DNA from: Tabrizicola_A sp964393035
Lineage (GTDB): Bacteria; Pseudomonadota; Alphaproteobacteria; Rhodobacterales; Rhodobacteraceae
Assembly: GCA_964393035.1 (NCBI GenBank)
Contig: CAYMRX010000004.1
Coordinates: 186,001-250,000, forward strand
Direction of reading: 5' to 3'
Length of the DNA: 64,000 bases
The notes beneath the pieces are model-generated. The model did no database searches. It was not told the DNA's origin and was given only the letters and a program-made list of their open reading frames with translations. The position numbers and the translations under genes are program-made. Positions 25,421 to 34,234 of the stretch are shown here, piece after piece. How positions within the stretch are numbered: position 1 is the stretch's first letter; the number at the start of each line of letters is the position of its first letter.

Positions 25421-26446
25421 ATGCCCAGCCCGATTTCCCGCCTGTTGCAGGGCGTGCCGCTGCCGCTTTTGGTCATTGGCCATGATCTTGTCGTGGCGGA
25501 GGCCAATCTGGCGGCGCAGGGGCTGTTTTCCGGGGGCGAGGGGCCTGTCGGGCGGCATCACGGGATGCTGTTTCGCGCCCCCGATCTTTTGCAGGCCATT
25601 GAGGCGGCACTGACGCGCGCGCAAGTTGCCGTGGTGCGGATGGTCACCCCGACCGTCGGCACGGACCGGGTGCATGAGGTCACCGTCACGCCCCTCGACG
25701 AAGGCGCGCTTCTGGCCTTTGTCGACCTGACCGAGGCCGAGGAGATGGACCGGATGCGCCGTGATTTCGTGGCCAATGTCAGCCACGAGTTGCGCACCCC
25801 CCTGACCGCGATTTCCGGTTTTGTCGAAACCCTGCGCGGGGCGGCCAAGGAGGATGCTGTGACGCGGGAACGCTTCCTTGCCATCATGGCTGCCGAGGCG
25901 GAGCGGATGAACCGGCTGGTGCGCGATCTGTTGCACCTCAGTCGGGTTGAGGCCGAGGAGCGCAACCGCCCGGAAAGCCGCGTCGATCTTGCCGGTATCG
26001 CGCGGGCTGTCGCGGACAGTCTGCAACCGATGGCACGGGCGGGTGATGTGCGGCTGGTGCTGGACGGGGCCGCAGAAGAAATCGCGCTGCGCGCCGATCC
26101 TGACCAGATGGTGCAGGTGCTGACCAACCTGACCGAAAACGCCATCAAATACGGCAGCCCGGCCGGCGCGGCGGTGACCATGGCGCTTGCCCGCGAAGAC
26201 GGCCCGCGCGGGCCGCTGTTGCGCCTGTCGGTGCGCGATCAGGGGGCGGGGATTGATCCGGTGCATATCCCGCGCCTGACCGAGCGATTCTACCGTGTCG
26301 ACAGCCACAGAAGCCGCGAAAAGGGCGGCACGGGGCTGGGTCTGGCCATCGTCAAACATATTGTGCAACGTCACCGCGGGCGGTTGGTGATTGAGAGTGA
26401 AACCGGAAAAGGAAGTATTTTCAGCATCTTGCTGCCAATTTCTTAA
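25421..26446 (+). CDS. phoR: Phosphate regulon sensor histidine kinase PhoR
   Basis: A 341-residue histidine kinase heading the Pho cluster. A short PAS-like region (residues 1-105) precedes the H box DFVANVSHELRTPLTAISGF (His122). The N box is LTENAIKYG, G boxes are RDQGAGID and GGTGLGLAIVKHIV. No membrane segment is visible, unlike the E. coli protein, so signalling probably comes through PstB/PhoU. The ATG at 25421 fits; an upstream extension adds no membrane segment. phoB lies at the far end of the cluster. Confidence 0.9.
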   Translation: MPSPISRLLQGVPLPLLVIGHDLVVAEANLAAQGLFSGGEGPVGRHHGMLFRAPDLLQAIEAALTRAQVAVVRMVTPTVGTDRVHEVTVTPLDEGALLAFVDLTEAEEMDRMRRDFVANVSHELRTPLTAISGFVETLRGAAKEDAVTRERFLAIMAAEAERMNRLVRDLLHLSRVEAEERNRPESRVDLAGIARAVADSLQPMARAGDVRLVLDGAAEEIALRADPDQMVQVLTNLTENAIKYGSPAGAAVTMALAREDGPRGPLLRLSVRDQGAGIDPVHIPRLTERFYRVDSHRSREKGGTGLGLAIVKHIVQRHRGRLVIESETGKGSIFSILLPIS

Positions 26447-26479
26447 GGTATGACGACTAAGGGTTTCGTGAAACGCCGA

Positions 26480-26508
26480 TTGTCACATGCCTGTTACACT
26501 GCTGTCGC
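26480..26508 (+). promoter_or_regulatory. Pho box of three repeats upstream of pstS
   Basis: TTGTCAC, CTGTTAC and CTGTCGC start at 26480, 26491 and 26502, exactly 11 bases apart, matching the PhoB direct-repeat consensus CTGTCAT. They lie 79-107 bases before pstS. Confidence 0.82.
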
Positions 26509-26586
26509 AAAAGCTTGGCCAAGCGCCCCTAGACCGGGGGCAGACGACGGGCATCCGGCCCCTCGCTTGCCAGACTGGAGTGACAG

Positions 26587-27642
26587 ATGTCTTTCTTCAA
26601 ACTTTCCGCCTCGACCGTGGCGATGCTTGCCGCATCTAGCGTGATTGCCTCGGCGCGGGATCAGATTCAGGTGACCGGGTCTTCGACCGTTCTGCCCTAT
26701 GCCACGATCGTGGCCGAAGCCTTTGGCGAAAACTTCGACTTCCCGTCGCCGGTTGTGGAAGGTGGCGGTTCGGGCGCGGGTCGCAAGAAGCTGTGCGAAG
26801 GTGTTGGCGAAAATACCGTCGATATCGCCAACTCCTCCTCGCGCATATCGCAATCGGATCTGGATCTTTGCGCGGCCAATGGTGTGGCCGAGGTGATGGA
26901 AGTGCGCATCGGCTATGACGGCATCGTGTTTGCCTCGGACGTTGGCGGCGCTGACTTTGCCTTCTCGCCGGCTGATATCTACAGCGCCTTGGGAGCCAAG
27001 GTTGCCAAGGATGGCGCGCTGGCCGACAACACCGCCGCGACCTGGGCCGATGTGAACCCCGCGCTGCCCGTGCAGGACATTCTGGCGCTGGTGCCCGGCA
27101 CCAAGCACGGCACGCGCGAAGTCTTTGATGTCAAGGTGATCGAGGCGGGCTGCAAGGCCACCGGTGCCTTGGAGCTGTTCCTGACAACCGCGGAAGGTGC
27201 GGATGACACGGAAAAGGAAAAGAACGCCAAGGCCATGTGCCATGAGCTGCGCACCGACGGCAAATCGGTGGACATCGACGGCGACTATACCGAGACGCTG
27301 GCCCGACTGGACGCTGACAAGAAGGCCATCGGCGTCTTTGGCCTGTCCTTCTACCAAAACAACACCGACAAGCTGAAGGTTGCCCCGATCGACGGCATCG
27401 TGCCTTCGGTTGAAACCATCGCGTCGGGCGATTACCCAGTGTCGCGCCCGCTCTACTTCTACGTCAAGAAGGCGCATCTGGGCGTGATCCCCGGCCTGAA
27501 GGAATACATCGAATTCTTCGTGTCGGAGGAGATGGCTGGCCCGGAAGGCCCCTTGGCCGAATACGGTCTGGTGTCGGACCCGGAACTGGCCAAGACCCAA
27601 GCCGAGGTGGCCGCCGAAACCCCGATGGGACCGCTGGAATAA
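26587..27642 (+). CDS. pstS: Phosphate ABC transporter substrate-binding protein
   Basis: Periplasmic high-affinity phosphate-binding protein, 351 residues. The signal peptide MSFFKLSASTVAMLAASSVIASA is followed by RDQIQVTGSSTVLPYATIVAE, whose GSST contacts phosphate. GGGSGAGRKKLCEG and DIANSSSRIS are typical of the longer alphaproteobacterial PstS. The Pho box lies upstream, and a terminator after the stop separates it from pstC. Confidence 0.95.
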   Translation: MSFFKLSASTVAMLAASSVIASARDQIQVTGSSTVLPYATIVAEAFGENFDFPSPVVEGGGSGAGRKKLCEGVGENTVDIANSSSRISQSDLDLCAANGVAEVMEVRIGYDGIVFASDVGGADFAFSPADIYSALGAKVAKDGALADNTAATWADVNPALPVQDILALVPGTKHGTREVFDVKVIEAGCKATGALELFLTTAEGADDTEKEKNAKAMCHELRTDGKSVDIDGDYTETLARLDADKKAIGVFGLSFYQNNTDKLKVAPIDGIVPSVETIASGDYPVSRPLYFYVKKAHLGVIPGLKEYIEFFVSEEMAGPEGPLAEYGLVSDPELAKTQAEVAAETPMGPLE

Positions 27643-27653
27643 GCCAATCACGG

Positions 27654-27679
27654 GCGGGGCCTTCTGGCCCCGCTTTTTT
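27654..27679 (+). terminator. Terminator/attenuator between pstS and pstC
   Basis: Stem GCGGGGCC/GGCCCCGC (27654-27661 with 27666-27673), TTCT loop, then six T. Partial read-through would give more pstS than pstCAB mRNA. Confidence 0.88.
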
Positions 27680-27706
27680 CGTTCCCTTCCCGACGAAAGT
27701 CCCCTG

Positions 27707-29167
27707 ATGTCCGTCCTGATGCTTCTTGCGGTGCTTGGCGTGCTGGCGCTGGCCGCGTTCGTTCTGGCGCGCCAAAAGGCGCTGGCCTCTGCCGGTGGCA
27801 GCCCGCGCGCGCTGCATTCCCTGCCCAATTATTATGGCTGGTTCGGTGCGGTTTCGGTCCTGTTGCCTGCCCTTTTCGGGCTGACCCTCTGGCCGGTCGC
27901 GCAACCGATTTTCGTCGAAAATCGGATCTTGGCCAATCTGCCAGCCGCGTTGGTGGCCGATGCTGCGGCCCGCGAATTGACCATGGCCGATGTGCGCCGG
28001 GTGGCGGGCGGCCTTGAGGCTGCGGTTGCCGCAGGCGCGTTGAGCGAAGCGCAGGCGGGCGCCTTGGACAGCCAGACCACCGACATTCGCGCGGTGCTGG
28101 CCGATGTCGGCGTGGCTTTGGGCAATGCGGTGACGGCGCCGGTGCTGTCGGCGGCGCAAGACTATCGTGCGCTGACCGCTTGGGGGGCGGCGGGGCGCAC
28201 GGCGTTGGGTCTGGCCTTGGCGGTTGCGGGCCTTTTCTGGGGTGTCAGACGCGCCCACAAGGAGTTTCGCGCCCGCAACGCGGTGGAGCGGGTGATCCTT
28301 GGCCTACTGGTTGCGGCCTCGTCGATTGCCATTTTGACCACCCTTGGCATCGTCGGGTCAATGGTGACGGAGACGTTTGATTTCTTTACGAAATACCCGG
28401 AAAAAGATTTCTTCCTGTCGCTGACATGGTCGCCGAATTTCAAGGGAAATTCCGATCTGGGGATGCTGCCGCTTTTGTGGGGCACGCTTTATGTCACCGT
28501 GGTGGCGCTGATTGTCTGCGTGCCGGTGGGGCTGTTCACCGCGATTTATCTGGCCGAATATGCCTCAAAGGCCACCCGGTCCTGGGTCAAGCCGCTGATC
28601 GAGGTGATCGCCGGCATCCCGACGGTGGTGTTCGGCATCTTCGCCCTTGTCACCGTTGGCCCGGCCCTGCGCGACTGGATCGCGGCCCCGATGGGCTTGG
28701 GTGACAGCGGATCCTCGGTGATGACGGCGGGGCTGGTCATCGGCATCCTGAACATCCCCTTCATCTCGTCCCTGTCCGACGACATCATCAACGCCGTGCC
28801 GCAATCCTTGCGCGATGGCAGCTTTGGTCTGGGCGCCACCAAGTCGGAAACCGTGCGCCAAGTGATCCTGCCCGCCGCCTTGCCCGGCATCGTCGGCGCG
28901 GTTCTGATGGCCGCCAGCCGGGCCATCGGCGAAACCATGGTTGTCGTCATGGGGGCAGGGGCGGCGGCGCAACTGTCGATGAACCCCTTTGACGCGATGA
29001 CCACCATGACGGTGAAGATCGTGGGCCAGTTGACCGGCGATACCGACTTTGCCGTGCCCGAAACTCTGGTCGCCTTTGCCCTTGGCATGACGCTGTTCGT
29101 CATCACGCTGGGGCTGAACATCTTCGCGCTTTTCATCGTGCGCAAATACCGGGAACAATACGAATGA
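27707..29167 (+). CDS. pstC: Phosphate ABC transporter permease PstC
   Basis: Inner-membrane permease of the high-affinity phosphate system, 486 residues, longer than the 319 of E. coli. The extra N-terminal part has membrane segments and a region from about residue 75 to 150. The core domain carries ETFDFFTKYPEKDFFLSLTWSP, the EYASKATRSWVKPLIEVIAGIPTVVFG loop and the ABC-contact segment GATKSETVRQVILPAALPGIVG. Its stop overlaps the pstA start (ATGA). Confidence 0.94.
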   Translation: MSVLMLLAVLGVLALAAFVLARQKALASAGGSPRALHSLPNYYGWFGAVSVLLPALFGLTLWPVAQPIFVENRILANLPAALVADAAARELTMADVRRVAGGLEAAVAAGALSEAQAGALDSQTTDIRAVLADVGVALGNAVTAPVLSAAQDYRALTAWGAAGRTALGLALAVAGLFWGVRRAHKEFRARNAVERVILGLLVAASSIAILTTLGIVGSMVTETFDFFTKYPEKDFFLSLTWSPNFKGNSDLGMLPLLWGTLYVTVVALIVCVPVGLFTAIYLAEYASKATRSWVKPLIEVIAGIPTVVFGIFALVTVGPALRDWIAAPMGLGDSGSSVMTAGLVIGILNIPFISSLSDDIINAVPQSLRDGSFGLGATKSETVRQVILPAALPGIVGAVLMAASRAIGETMVVVMGAGAAAQLSMNPFDAMTTMTVKIVGQLTGDTDFAVPETLVAFALGMTLFVITLGLNIFALFIVRKYREQYE

Positions 29168-30501
29168 CCGCCGCGAAACCTGCCCAACCTGTGCTGTCGA
29201 TCTATAGCACCAGCCCGGCGATGCAGCGCCGCAATGCGGCCGAGACGCGCTTTCGTCTTTATGGGCTTGTCGCGATTGCCCTGTCGCTGACCCTGCTGGC
29301 GGTGATGCTGGTCACCATCTTCCGCGATGGCACCTCGTCCTTCTTTCAGGCCCGTCTCAGCTATCCGGTTGAACTGACCGAAAAGCTGCTGGACCCGAAG
29401 GGCAACCGCAACCGCGAGGAAATGGCCAAGGTCACGACCGTCGGCTATGGCAAGGTGCTGTCGGCCGGGTTGATTGCCACGCTGGAGGCCCGCCAGATTG
29501 ACCTTGGCGGCTTGAAGCCGAAAGAGGTGGCCGAACTGATTTCCAAAGATGCCGCCGGGGGCCTGCGGGCCAAGGTGCTGGCCGATCCTGCGCTGGTGGG
29601 CCGCACGATTGCGGTCAGCGTCTTTGCCTCGGGCCGGGTGGACGGGTTCCTCAAGGGCCGCGTCACCATGGAAAGCGCCAAGCGCGACAGCAACATCTCG
29701 CCCGAACAGTTGCAATTGGCCGATCAAATGCGGACGGCGGGTATCCTGTCGTCGGGCTGGAACTGGGATTTCTTCATCAACCCAGATGCCTCAGACCAGC
29801 GGCCCGAAGCGGCAGGGCTTGGCGTGGCGCTGATAGGGTCACTTTACCTGATGATCCTCGTGGCCGTGATGTGCGTGCCGGTGGGGGTGGCCGCCTCGAT
29901 TTATCTTGAGGAATTCGCGCCGAAAAACACCCTGACCGACGCGATCGAGGTGAATGTCTCGAACCTCGCCGCGGTGCCGTCGATCGTCTATGGAATTCTG
30001 GGCCTGTCGATCTTCATCAATGTCTTTGGCCTGCCGCAATCGTCCTCGCTTGTCGGCGCGCTGGTCATCAGCCTGATGGCACTGCCCACCATCATCATCG
30101 CCACCCGCGCCGCAATCCGCGCCGTGCCGCCCTCGATCCGCGATGCGGCCCTTGGGGTGGGGGCGTCAAAGATGCAGACGGTGTTTCACCATGCGCTGCC
30201 TCTGGCCATGCCCGGCATCCTGACCGGCACGATCCTTGGGCTGGCGGCCGGTCTTGGCCAAAGCGCGCCCTTGCTCTTGATCGGCATGGTGGCCTTTGTC
30301 GACAACCATCCCGCCCCGCCGCTGGACGGTTTCCTTGATCCTGCGACAGCACTTCCGGTGCAGATTTACACCTGGGTCACCCGGTCTGACCCGGCCTTTG
30401 TGGAACGGTCGAACGGGGCGATCATCGTGCTTTTGGCCTTTCTTGTCGTGATGAACCTGTTGGCGATCCTGGCCCGCCGCAAATTTGAACGCCGCTGGTA
30501 G
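29164..30501 (+). CDS. pstA: Phosphate ABC transporter permease PstA
   Basis: Second permease subunit, 445 residues. An N-terminal extension of about 170 residues (DUF3333-like: FFQARLSYPVELTEKLLDPKGNRNREEM) sits between the first membrane segment and the core. The core has YLEEFAPKNTLTDAIEVNVSNLAAVPSIVYG and the ABC-contact segment GASKMQTVFHHALPLAMPGIL. It overlaps pstC by four bases and precedes pstB by 16 bases. Confidence 0.94.
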   Translation: MTAAKPAQPVLSIYSTSPAMQRRNAAETRFRLYGLVAIALSLTLLAVMLVTIFRDGTSSFFQARLSYPVELTEKLLDPKGNRNREEMAKVTTVGYGKVLSAGLIATLEARQIDLGGLKPKEVAELISKDAAGGLRAKVLADPALVGRTIAVSVFASGRVDGFLKGRVTMESAKRDSNISPEQLQLADQMRTAGILSSGWNWDFFINPDASDQRPEAAGLGVALIGSLYLMILVAVMCVPVGVAASIYLEEFAPKNTLTDAIEVNVSNLAAVPSIVYGILGLSIFINVFGLPQSSSLVGALVISLMALPTIIIATRAAIRAVPPSIRDAALGVGASKMQTVFHHALPLAMPGILTGTILGLAAGLGQSAPLLLIGMVAFVDNHPAPPLDGFLDPATALPVQIYTWVTRSDPAFVERSNGAIIVLLAFLVVMNLLAILARRKFERRW

Positions 30502-30517
30502 GGCTTGGGATATGACC

Positions 30518-31312
30518 ATGAATGATATGCGAATGGAGCGCCGCGTGCTAAACGCAGTCAACAAGATCGAGGCCCGCAAGGTGCAGGTCTATTACGGGGA
30601 AAACCACGCCATCAAGGATGTCGATGTGGTGATCCCCGACAAGGCGGTGACCGCCTTCATCGGGCCTTCGGGTTGCGGCAAATCCACCTTTCTGCGCTGC
30701 CTCAACCGGATGAATGACACCATCCCGGTCTGCCGCATCGAAGGGCTGATCCAGTTGGATGGCGAGAACATCTATGACAAGCGGGTTGACCCGGTGCAGT
30801 TGCGCGCCAAGGTTGGCATGGTGTTTCAAAAGCCGAACCCGTTTCCAAAGTCGATCTATGACAATGTGGCCTATGGCCCGCGCATCCATGGCATGAGCCG
30901 CACGAAGGCGGATCTGGATGCGATCGTTGAAAGCAGCCTGCGCAAGGCCGCCCTGTGGAACGAGGTGAAGGACCGCCTGCACGCGCCCGGAACCGGGCTT
31001 TCCGGCGGCCAGCAACAGCGCCTGTGCATTGCCCGCGCCATCGCCACCAGCCCCGAGGTCTTGCTGATGGACGAGCCTTGCTCGGCGCTTGATCCCATCG
31101 CCACCGCGCAGGTGGAAGAATTGATCGACGAATTGCGCAGCGCCTTTTCGGTGGTGATCGTCACCCATTCGATGCAGCAGGCCGCCCGTGTCAGCCAGCA
31201 TACGGCGTTTTTCCATCTGGGCCATCTGGTCGAATATGGCGAAACCGGGCAGATTTTCACCAACCCGCAAGACCCGCGCACCGAATCCTATATCACCGGC
31301 CGGATCGGCTAA
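30518..31312 (+). CDS. pstB: Phosphate ABC transporter ATPase PstB
   Basis: ATP-binding subunit of the Pst system, 264 residues. It has VQVYYGENHAIKDVDV, Walker A IGPSGCGKSTFLRCLNRMND, the Q-loop MVFQKPNPFPKSIYDNVAYG, signature LSGGQQQRLCIARAIA and Walker B VLLMDEPCSALDP. Start 30518 is preferred because GGGA (30507-30510) is seven bases before it; ATG 30512 is only one base from that site. It lies between pstA and phoU. Confidence 0.96.
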   Translation: MNDMRMERRVLNAVNKIEARKVQVYYGENHAIKDVDVVIPDKAVTAFIGPSGCGKSTFLRCLNRMNDTIPVCRIEGLIQLDGENIYDKRVDPVQLRAKVGMVFQKPNPFPKSIYDNVAYGPRIHGMSRTKADLDAIVESSLRKAALWNEVKDRLHAPGTGLSGGQQQRLCIARAIATSPEVLLMDEPCSALDPIATAQVEELIDELRSAFSVVIVTHSMQQAARVSQHTAFFHLGHLVEYGETGQIFTNPQDPRTESYITGRIG

Positions 31313-31321
31313 GGAGGCACC

Positions 31322-32032
31322 ATGGCAAACGAACATATCTTGCGCGCCTTCGACCGTGATCTGGAAGCGGTTCAGGCCATGATCATGCGGATGGGCGGGC
31401 TTGTGGAAACCGCGCTGGCCGATGCGGCACGGGCGCTGGAAAGCCGCGATGAGGTCTTGGCCGATCAGGTCCGCGCGGGCGACGCCGCCATTGATGCGCT
31501 GGAAGAACAGATCAACGCCGAATGTGCCCGGCTGATCGCGCTGCGCGCGCCGATGGGGCCGGATCTGCGCATGGTGCTGTCGGTGATGAAGATCGCCAGC
31601 AATCTGGAACGCTGCGGCGATTATGCCAAGAACCTTGCCAAGCGCACCAAGGTTCTTGCCGATCTTGCCCCTTTGCCCGAAGCGGCGGGGTCTTTGAGGC
31701 GGATGAGCAAGCAGGTCAGCCTGCTCTTGAAGGACGCGCTGGATGCCTTCATCGCCCGCGATGCCGGGCTTGCGGCCGAGGTTCGGCTGCGCGACCACGA
31801 GGTCGACCAGATGTATAACGCCATCTTCCGCGAACTTCTGACCCATATGCTGGAAGACAGCCGCAAGATCACCCCGGCGATGCAGTTGCATTTCATCGCC
31901 AAGAACATCGAACGGGTGGGCGACCACGCCACCACCATCGCCGAACAGGTGATCTACATGGCCACCGGCCAGCTTCCGGGCGAGGCGCGGCCCAAGGTCG
32001 ATGCGGTTCTGGGTGGCGGGGGGCAGGGCTGA
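31322..32032 (+). CDS. phoU: Phosphate signalling complex protein PhoU
   Basis: Helical-bundle regulator linking PstB activity to PhoR, 236 residues. Two PhoU repeats each have the metal-binding pattern: NLERCGDYAKNLAKRT in the first and NIERVGDHATTIAEQVIYMATG in the second. HILRAFDRDLEAVQAMIMRMGGLVE is the usual start. A near-perfect AAGGAGG precedes the ATG nine bases after pstB. The TGA shares a base with the phoB ATG (TGATG). Confidence 0.95.
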   Translation: MANEHILRAFDRDLEAVQAMIMRMGGLVETALADAARALESRDEVLADQVRAGDAAIDALEEQINAECARLIALRAPMGPDLRMVLSVMKIASNLERCGDYAKNLAKRTKVLADLAPLPEAAGSLRRMSKQVSLLLKDALDAFIARDAGLAAEVRLRDHEVDQMYNAIFRELLTHMLEDSRKITPAMQLHFIAKNIERVGDHATTIAEQVIYMATGQLPGEARPKVDAVLGGGGQG

Positions 32033-32721
32033 TGCCGGGGCCAAAACCCATCGTCCTGTTGGTCGAGGATGAGCCCGCACAGCGCGAAATCCTGCGCTAC
32101 AATCTGGAGGCCGAAGGTTTTCAGGTGGTGGCCGCGTCAAATGGCGAGGAGGCGATGGAGCGGGTCGCCGAAGGCTTGCCCGATCTCATTTTGCTGGATT
32201 GGATGATGCCGCATGTTTCGGGCCTGGAGGTCTGCCGCCGCATCCGCGCCCGCCCCGAAACCCGTGGCATCCCGATCCTGATGCTTTCGGCCCGCTCCGA
32301 GGAGGTCGACAAGGTGCGCGGCCTGGAAACCGGGGCGGATGACTATGTGATCAAGCCCTATTCGGTGGCCGAGTTGATGGCGCGTCTCAGGGCGCATCTG
32401 CGTCGGGTGCGTCCGGCGCAGGCGGGGGAGGTGCTGGAATGGCAGGATCTCGTGCTGGATCCCGAAACCCACCGGGTGACGCGCGCGGGGGCGGCGTTGA
32501 AACTTGGCCCGACCGAGTTCCGGCTTCTGTCCTGCCTGATGGAACGCCCCGGCCGGGTGTTCAGCCGCGAGCAGCTCTTGGACCGGGTCTGGGGCCGCGA
32601 CATCTATGTCGACAGCCGCACGGTGGACGTGCATGTCGGTCGGCTGCGCAAGGCGCTGATGGCGACGGGCGGTACGGACCCGCTGCGCACGGTGCGCGGC
32701 GCGGGCTATGCGTTGGGCTGA
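32032..32721 (+). CDS. phoB: Phosphate regulon response regulator PhoB
   Basis: OmpR-family regulator binding Pho boxes, 229 residues. The receiver domain has LLVEDEPAQRE, the phosphorylated Asp56 in LILLDWMMP and KPYS. The C-terminal winged helix shows LGPTEFRLLSCLMERPGRVFSREQLLDRVWG and VDVHVGRLRKAL. It is translationally coupled to phoU. Its predicted sites are upstream of phoR and pstS. Confidence 0.95.
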   Translation: MPGPKPIVLLVEDEPAQREILRYNLEAEGFQVVAASNGEEAMERVAEGLPDLILLDWMMPHVSGLEVCRRIRARPETRGIPILMLSARSEEVDKVRGLETGADDYVIKPYSVAELMARLRAHLRRVRPAQAGEVLEWQDLVLDPETHRVTRAGAALKLGPTEFRLLSCLMERPGRVFSREQLLDRVWGRDIYVDSRTVDVHVGRLRKALMATGGTDPLRTVRGAGYALG

Positions 32722-32726
32722 TGGCC

Positions 32727-32747
32727 CGAGTTTTCGTCGAAAACTCG
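32727..32747. terminator. Bidirectional terminator between phoB and rarD
   Basis: CGAGTTTT/AAAACTCG stem around CGTCG. CGAAAACTCG is repeated directly at 32766-32775, giving an alternative fold. It lies between convergent genes. Confidence 0.65.
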
Positions 32748-32776
32748 ATATTCCTGATTTTTCTGCGAAAACTCGG

Positions 32777-33673
32777 TCAGCGCCGGGCCTGCCGCACCAG
32801 CGAGGTTGTGTAGATCGCCAGCGCCGCCCAGATCAGCAGGAAGGCGATCATCCGGGCGCTGTCGAAGGGTTCGCCGAACCAGAAGACCGCCGTCAGGAAA
32901 ATCATCGTCGGCGCGATGTATTGCAAGATGCCGATGGTCGAGAGTTTCAACAGCTTCGCCCCATTGGCATAGATCATCAGCGGCACCGCCGTGACCACGC
33001 CGCAGCCCATCAAAAGGGCGGTGTTCGCGGTGGTCGAGGCCATGAACATCGCCTCGCCCCGCGCCGCGCCCCAGAGGGCATAGCCAAGCGCGAAAGGCAG
33101 GAGCAGCATGACCTCCAGCGTAAAGCCCTGATTGGGGCCGATGGGCAGCATCTTTTTGAAATAGGCGTAAAAGCCCCAGGTCAGCGTCAGGCTCAGTGCC
33201 ACAACCGGCACGCTTCCCACCTGCCATGTCAGGAACAACACCGCCGTTGTCGCCAGACCAATCGCCAGTTTTTGCGCGGTGGAGAGCCGTTCCTTGATCA
33301 AGACCGCGCCCAGAAACACCGAAAACAGCGGGTTGATGTAATAGCCAAGGGCGGCTTCCAGCGCATGGCCGGTCTGGATCGACCAGACATAGATCCCCCA
33401 ATTGACCGAGATCAGCGCCGCCGTGATCGCCGCCATCGCCAACATGCGCGGGCTGCGCAGGGCGGTCATCAGATCGGCGGTGCGTCCCAGTATCGCCAGA
33501 ATGACCAGCGCAATCGGCACCGACCAGATCACCCGATGCGCCAGCACCTCCAGCGTCGGGATATGGGCCAGGGCCTTCATGTAAAGTGGCAGGAACCCCC
33601 ACAAGAGATAGGCGGTCAGCGCAAAGGCAAAGCCGCGCGGGGTGTCGATGTTTGGGGAGGATGCAGCGTTCAT
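32777..33673 (-). CDS. rarD: RarD-type EamA family transporter
   Basis: A 298-residue DMT-superfamily membrane protein of the RarD group. It has GFAFALTAYLLWGFLPLYMKAL in the first segment, LAHRVIWSVPIAL, and about ten membrane helices. SLTLTWGFYAYFKKMLPIGPNQG marks the start of the second EamA repeat. RarD substrates are not well defined; chloramphenicol sensitivity gave the name. It is convergent with phoB. Confidence 0.88.
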   Translation of the reverse strand: MNAASSPNIDTPRGFAFALTAYLLWGFLPLYMKALAHIPTLEVLAHRVIWSVPIALVILAILGRTADLMTALRSPRMLAMAAITAALISVNWGIYVWSIQTGHALEAALGYYINPLFSVFLGAVLIKERLSTAQKLAIGLATTAVLFLTWQVGSVPVVALSLTLTWGFYAYFKKMLPIGPNQGFTLEVMLLLPFALGYALWGAARGEAMFMASTTANTALLMGCGVVTAVPLMIYANGAKLLKLSTIGILQYIAPTMIFLTAVFWFGEPFDSARMIAFLLIWAALAIYTTSLVRQARR

Positions 33674-33753
33674 CTGCCCTGACTACCTCAGGGCGCGCGG
33701 GGCGGCCAATGCAATCTTGTGACCCCTACAATAAGCCCGCGTTATGGCTGGCC

Positions 33754-34224
33754 TTATCCCAGCGCATAGTTCAGCGTGCCGCACAGCCCATTGCTGTCGA
33801 TATTTTCCGGGGGCGCCCCGGCAAACACCGCGATTTGCAGGATCGAACCGGCGATGTCATCTTCCAGGGGCGTAAAGACCAGATAGGTCGCCGGCCCATC
33901 GCCGCACAGCGTGTTGCCGTTTTCCAGCGGGCCGGGATCTTCGACGACGGAAAAAATCGCGCCCGGCCAGATTTCAGGGTCCGAAAGGTTCCAGGCTGAG
34001 GAGCGGTCTTCGACAAAATGCAGGAAAATCTCGTCGCCGCTTGCGGTTTGCAGGGTCTTTTCCTGCGCGGTGCCGGTCAGGCTAATGTCGCCGGTGATCG
34101 AGAAGGCCGTGGCGGACAGCGCGGCAAAGCTGGTGTCGCTTTGCCAAGGCATTTCATCTTCTTGGGCAAGTGCGGGGAAGGCGAGGGTGGAAAGCACGAG
34201 GATCTGAACAAAATACTGCATCAT
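33754..34224 (-). CDS. Secreted protein of unknown function (156 aa)
   Basis: Not recognised. The signal peptide MMQYFVQILVLSTLAFPALA ends before QEDEMPW. The mature part is acidic, with ITGDISLTGTAQEKTLQTASGDEIFLHF and two Cys (LCGDGP and LCGTLN) that could form a disulfide. Start is 34224 or 34221. It follows the desaturase gene by ten bases on the same strand, so it is probably in one operon with it and the pseudouridine synthase. Function cannot be inferred. Confidence 0.65.
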   Translation of the reverse strand: MMQYFVQILVLSTLAFPALAQEDEMPWQSDTSFAALSATAFSITGDISLTGTAQEKTLQTASGDEIFLHFVEDRSSAWNLSDPEIWPGAIFSVVEDPGPLENGNTLCGDGPATYLVFTPLEDDIAGSILQIAVFAGAPPENIDSNGLCGTLNYALG

Positions 34225-34234
34225 CTTTCTCTAA

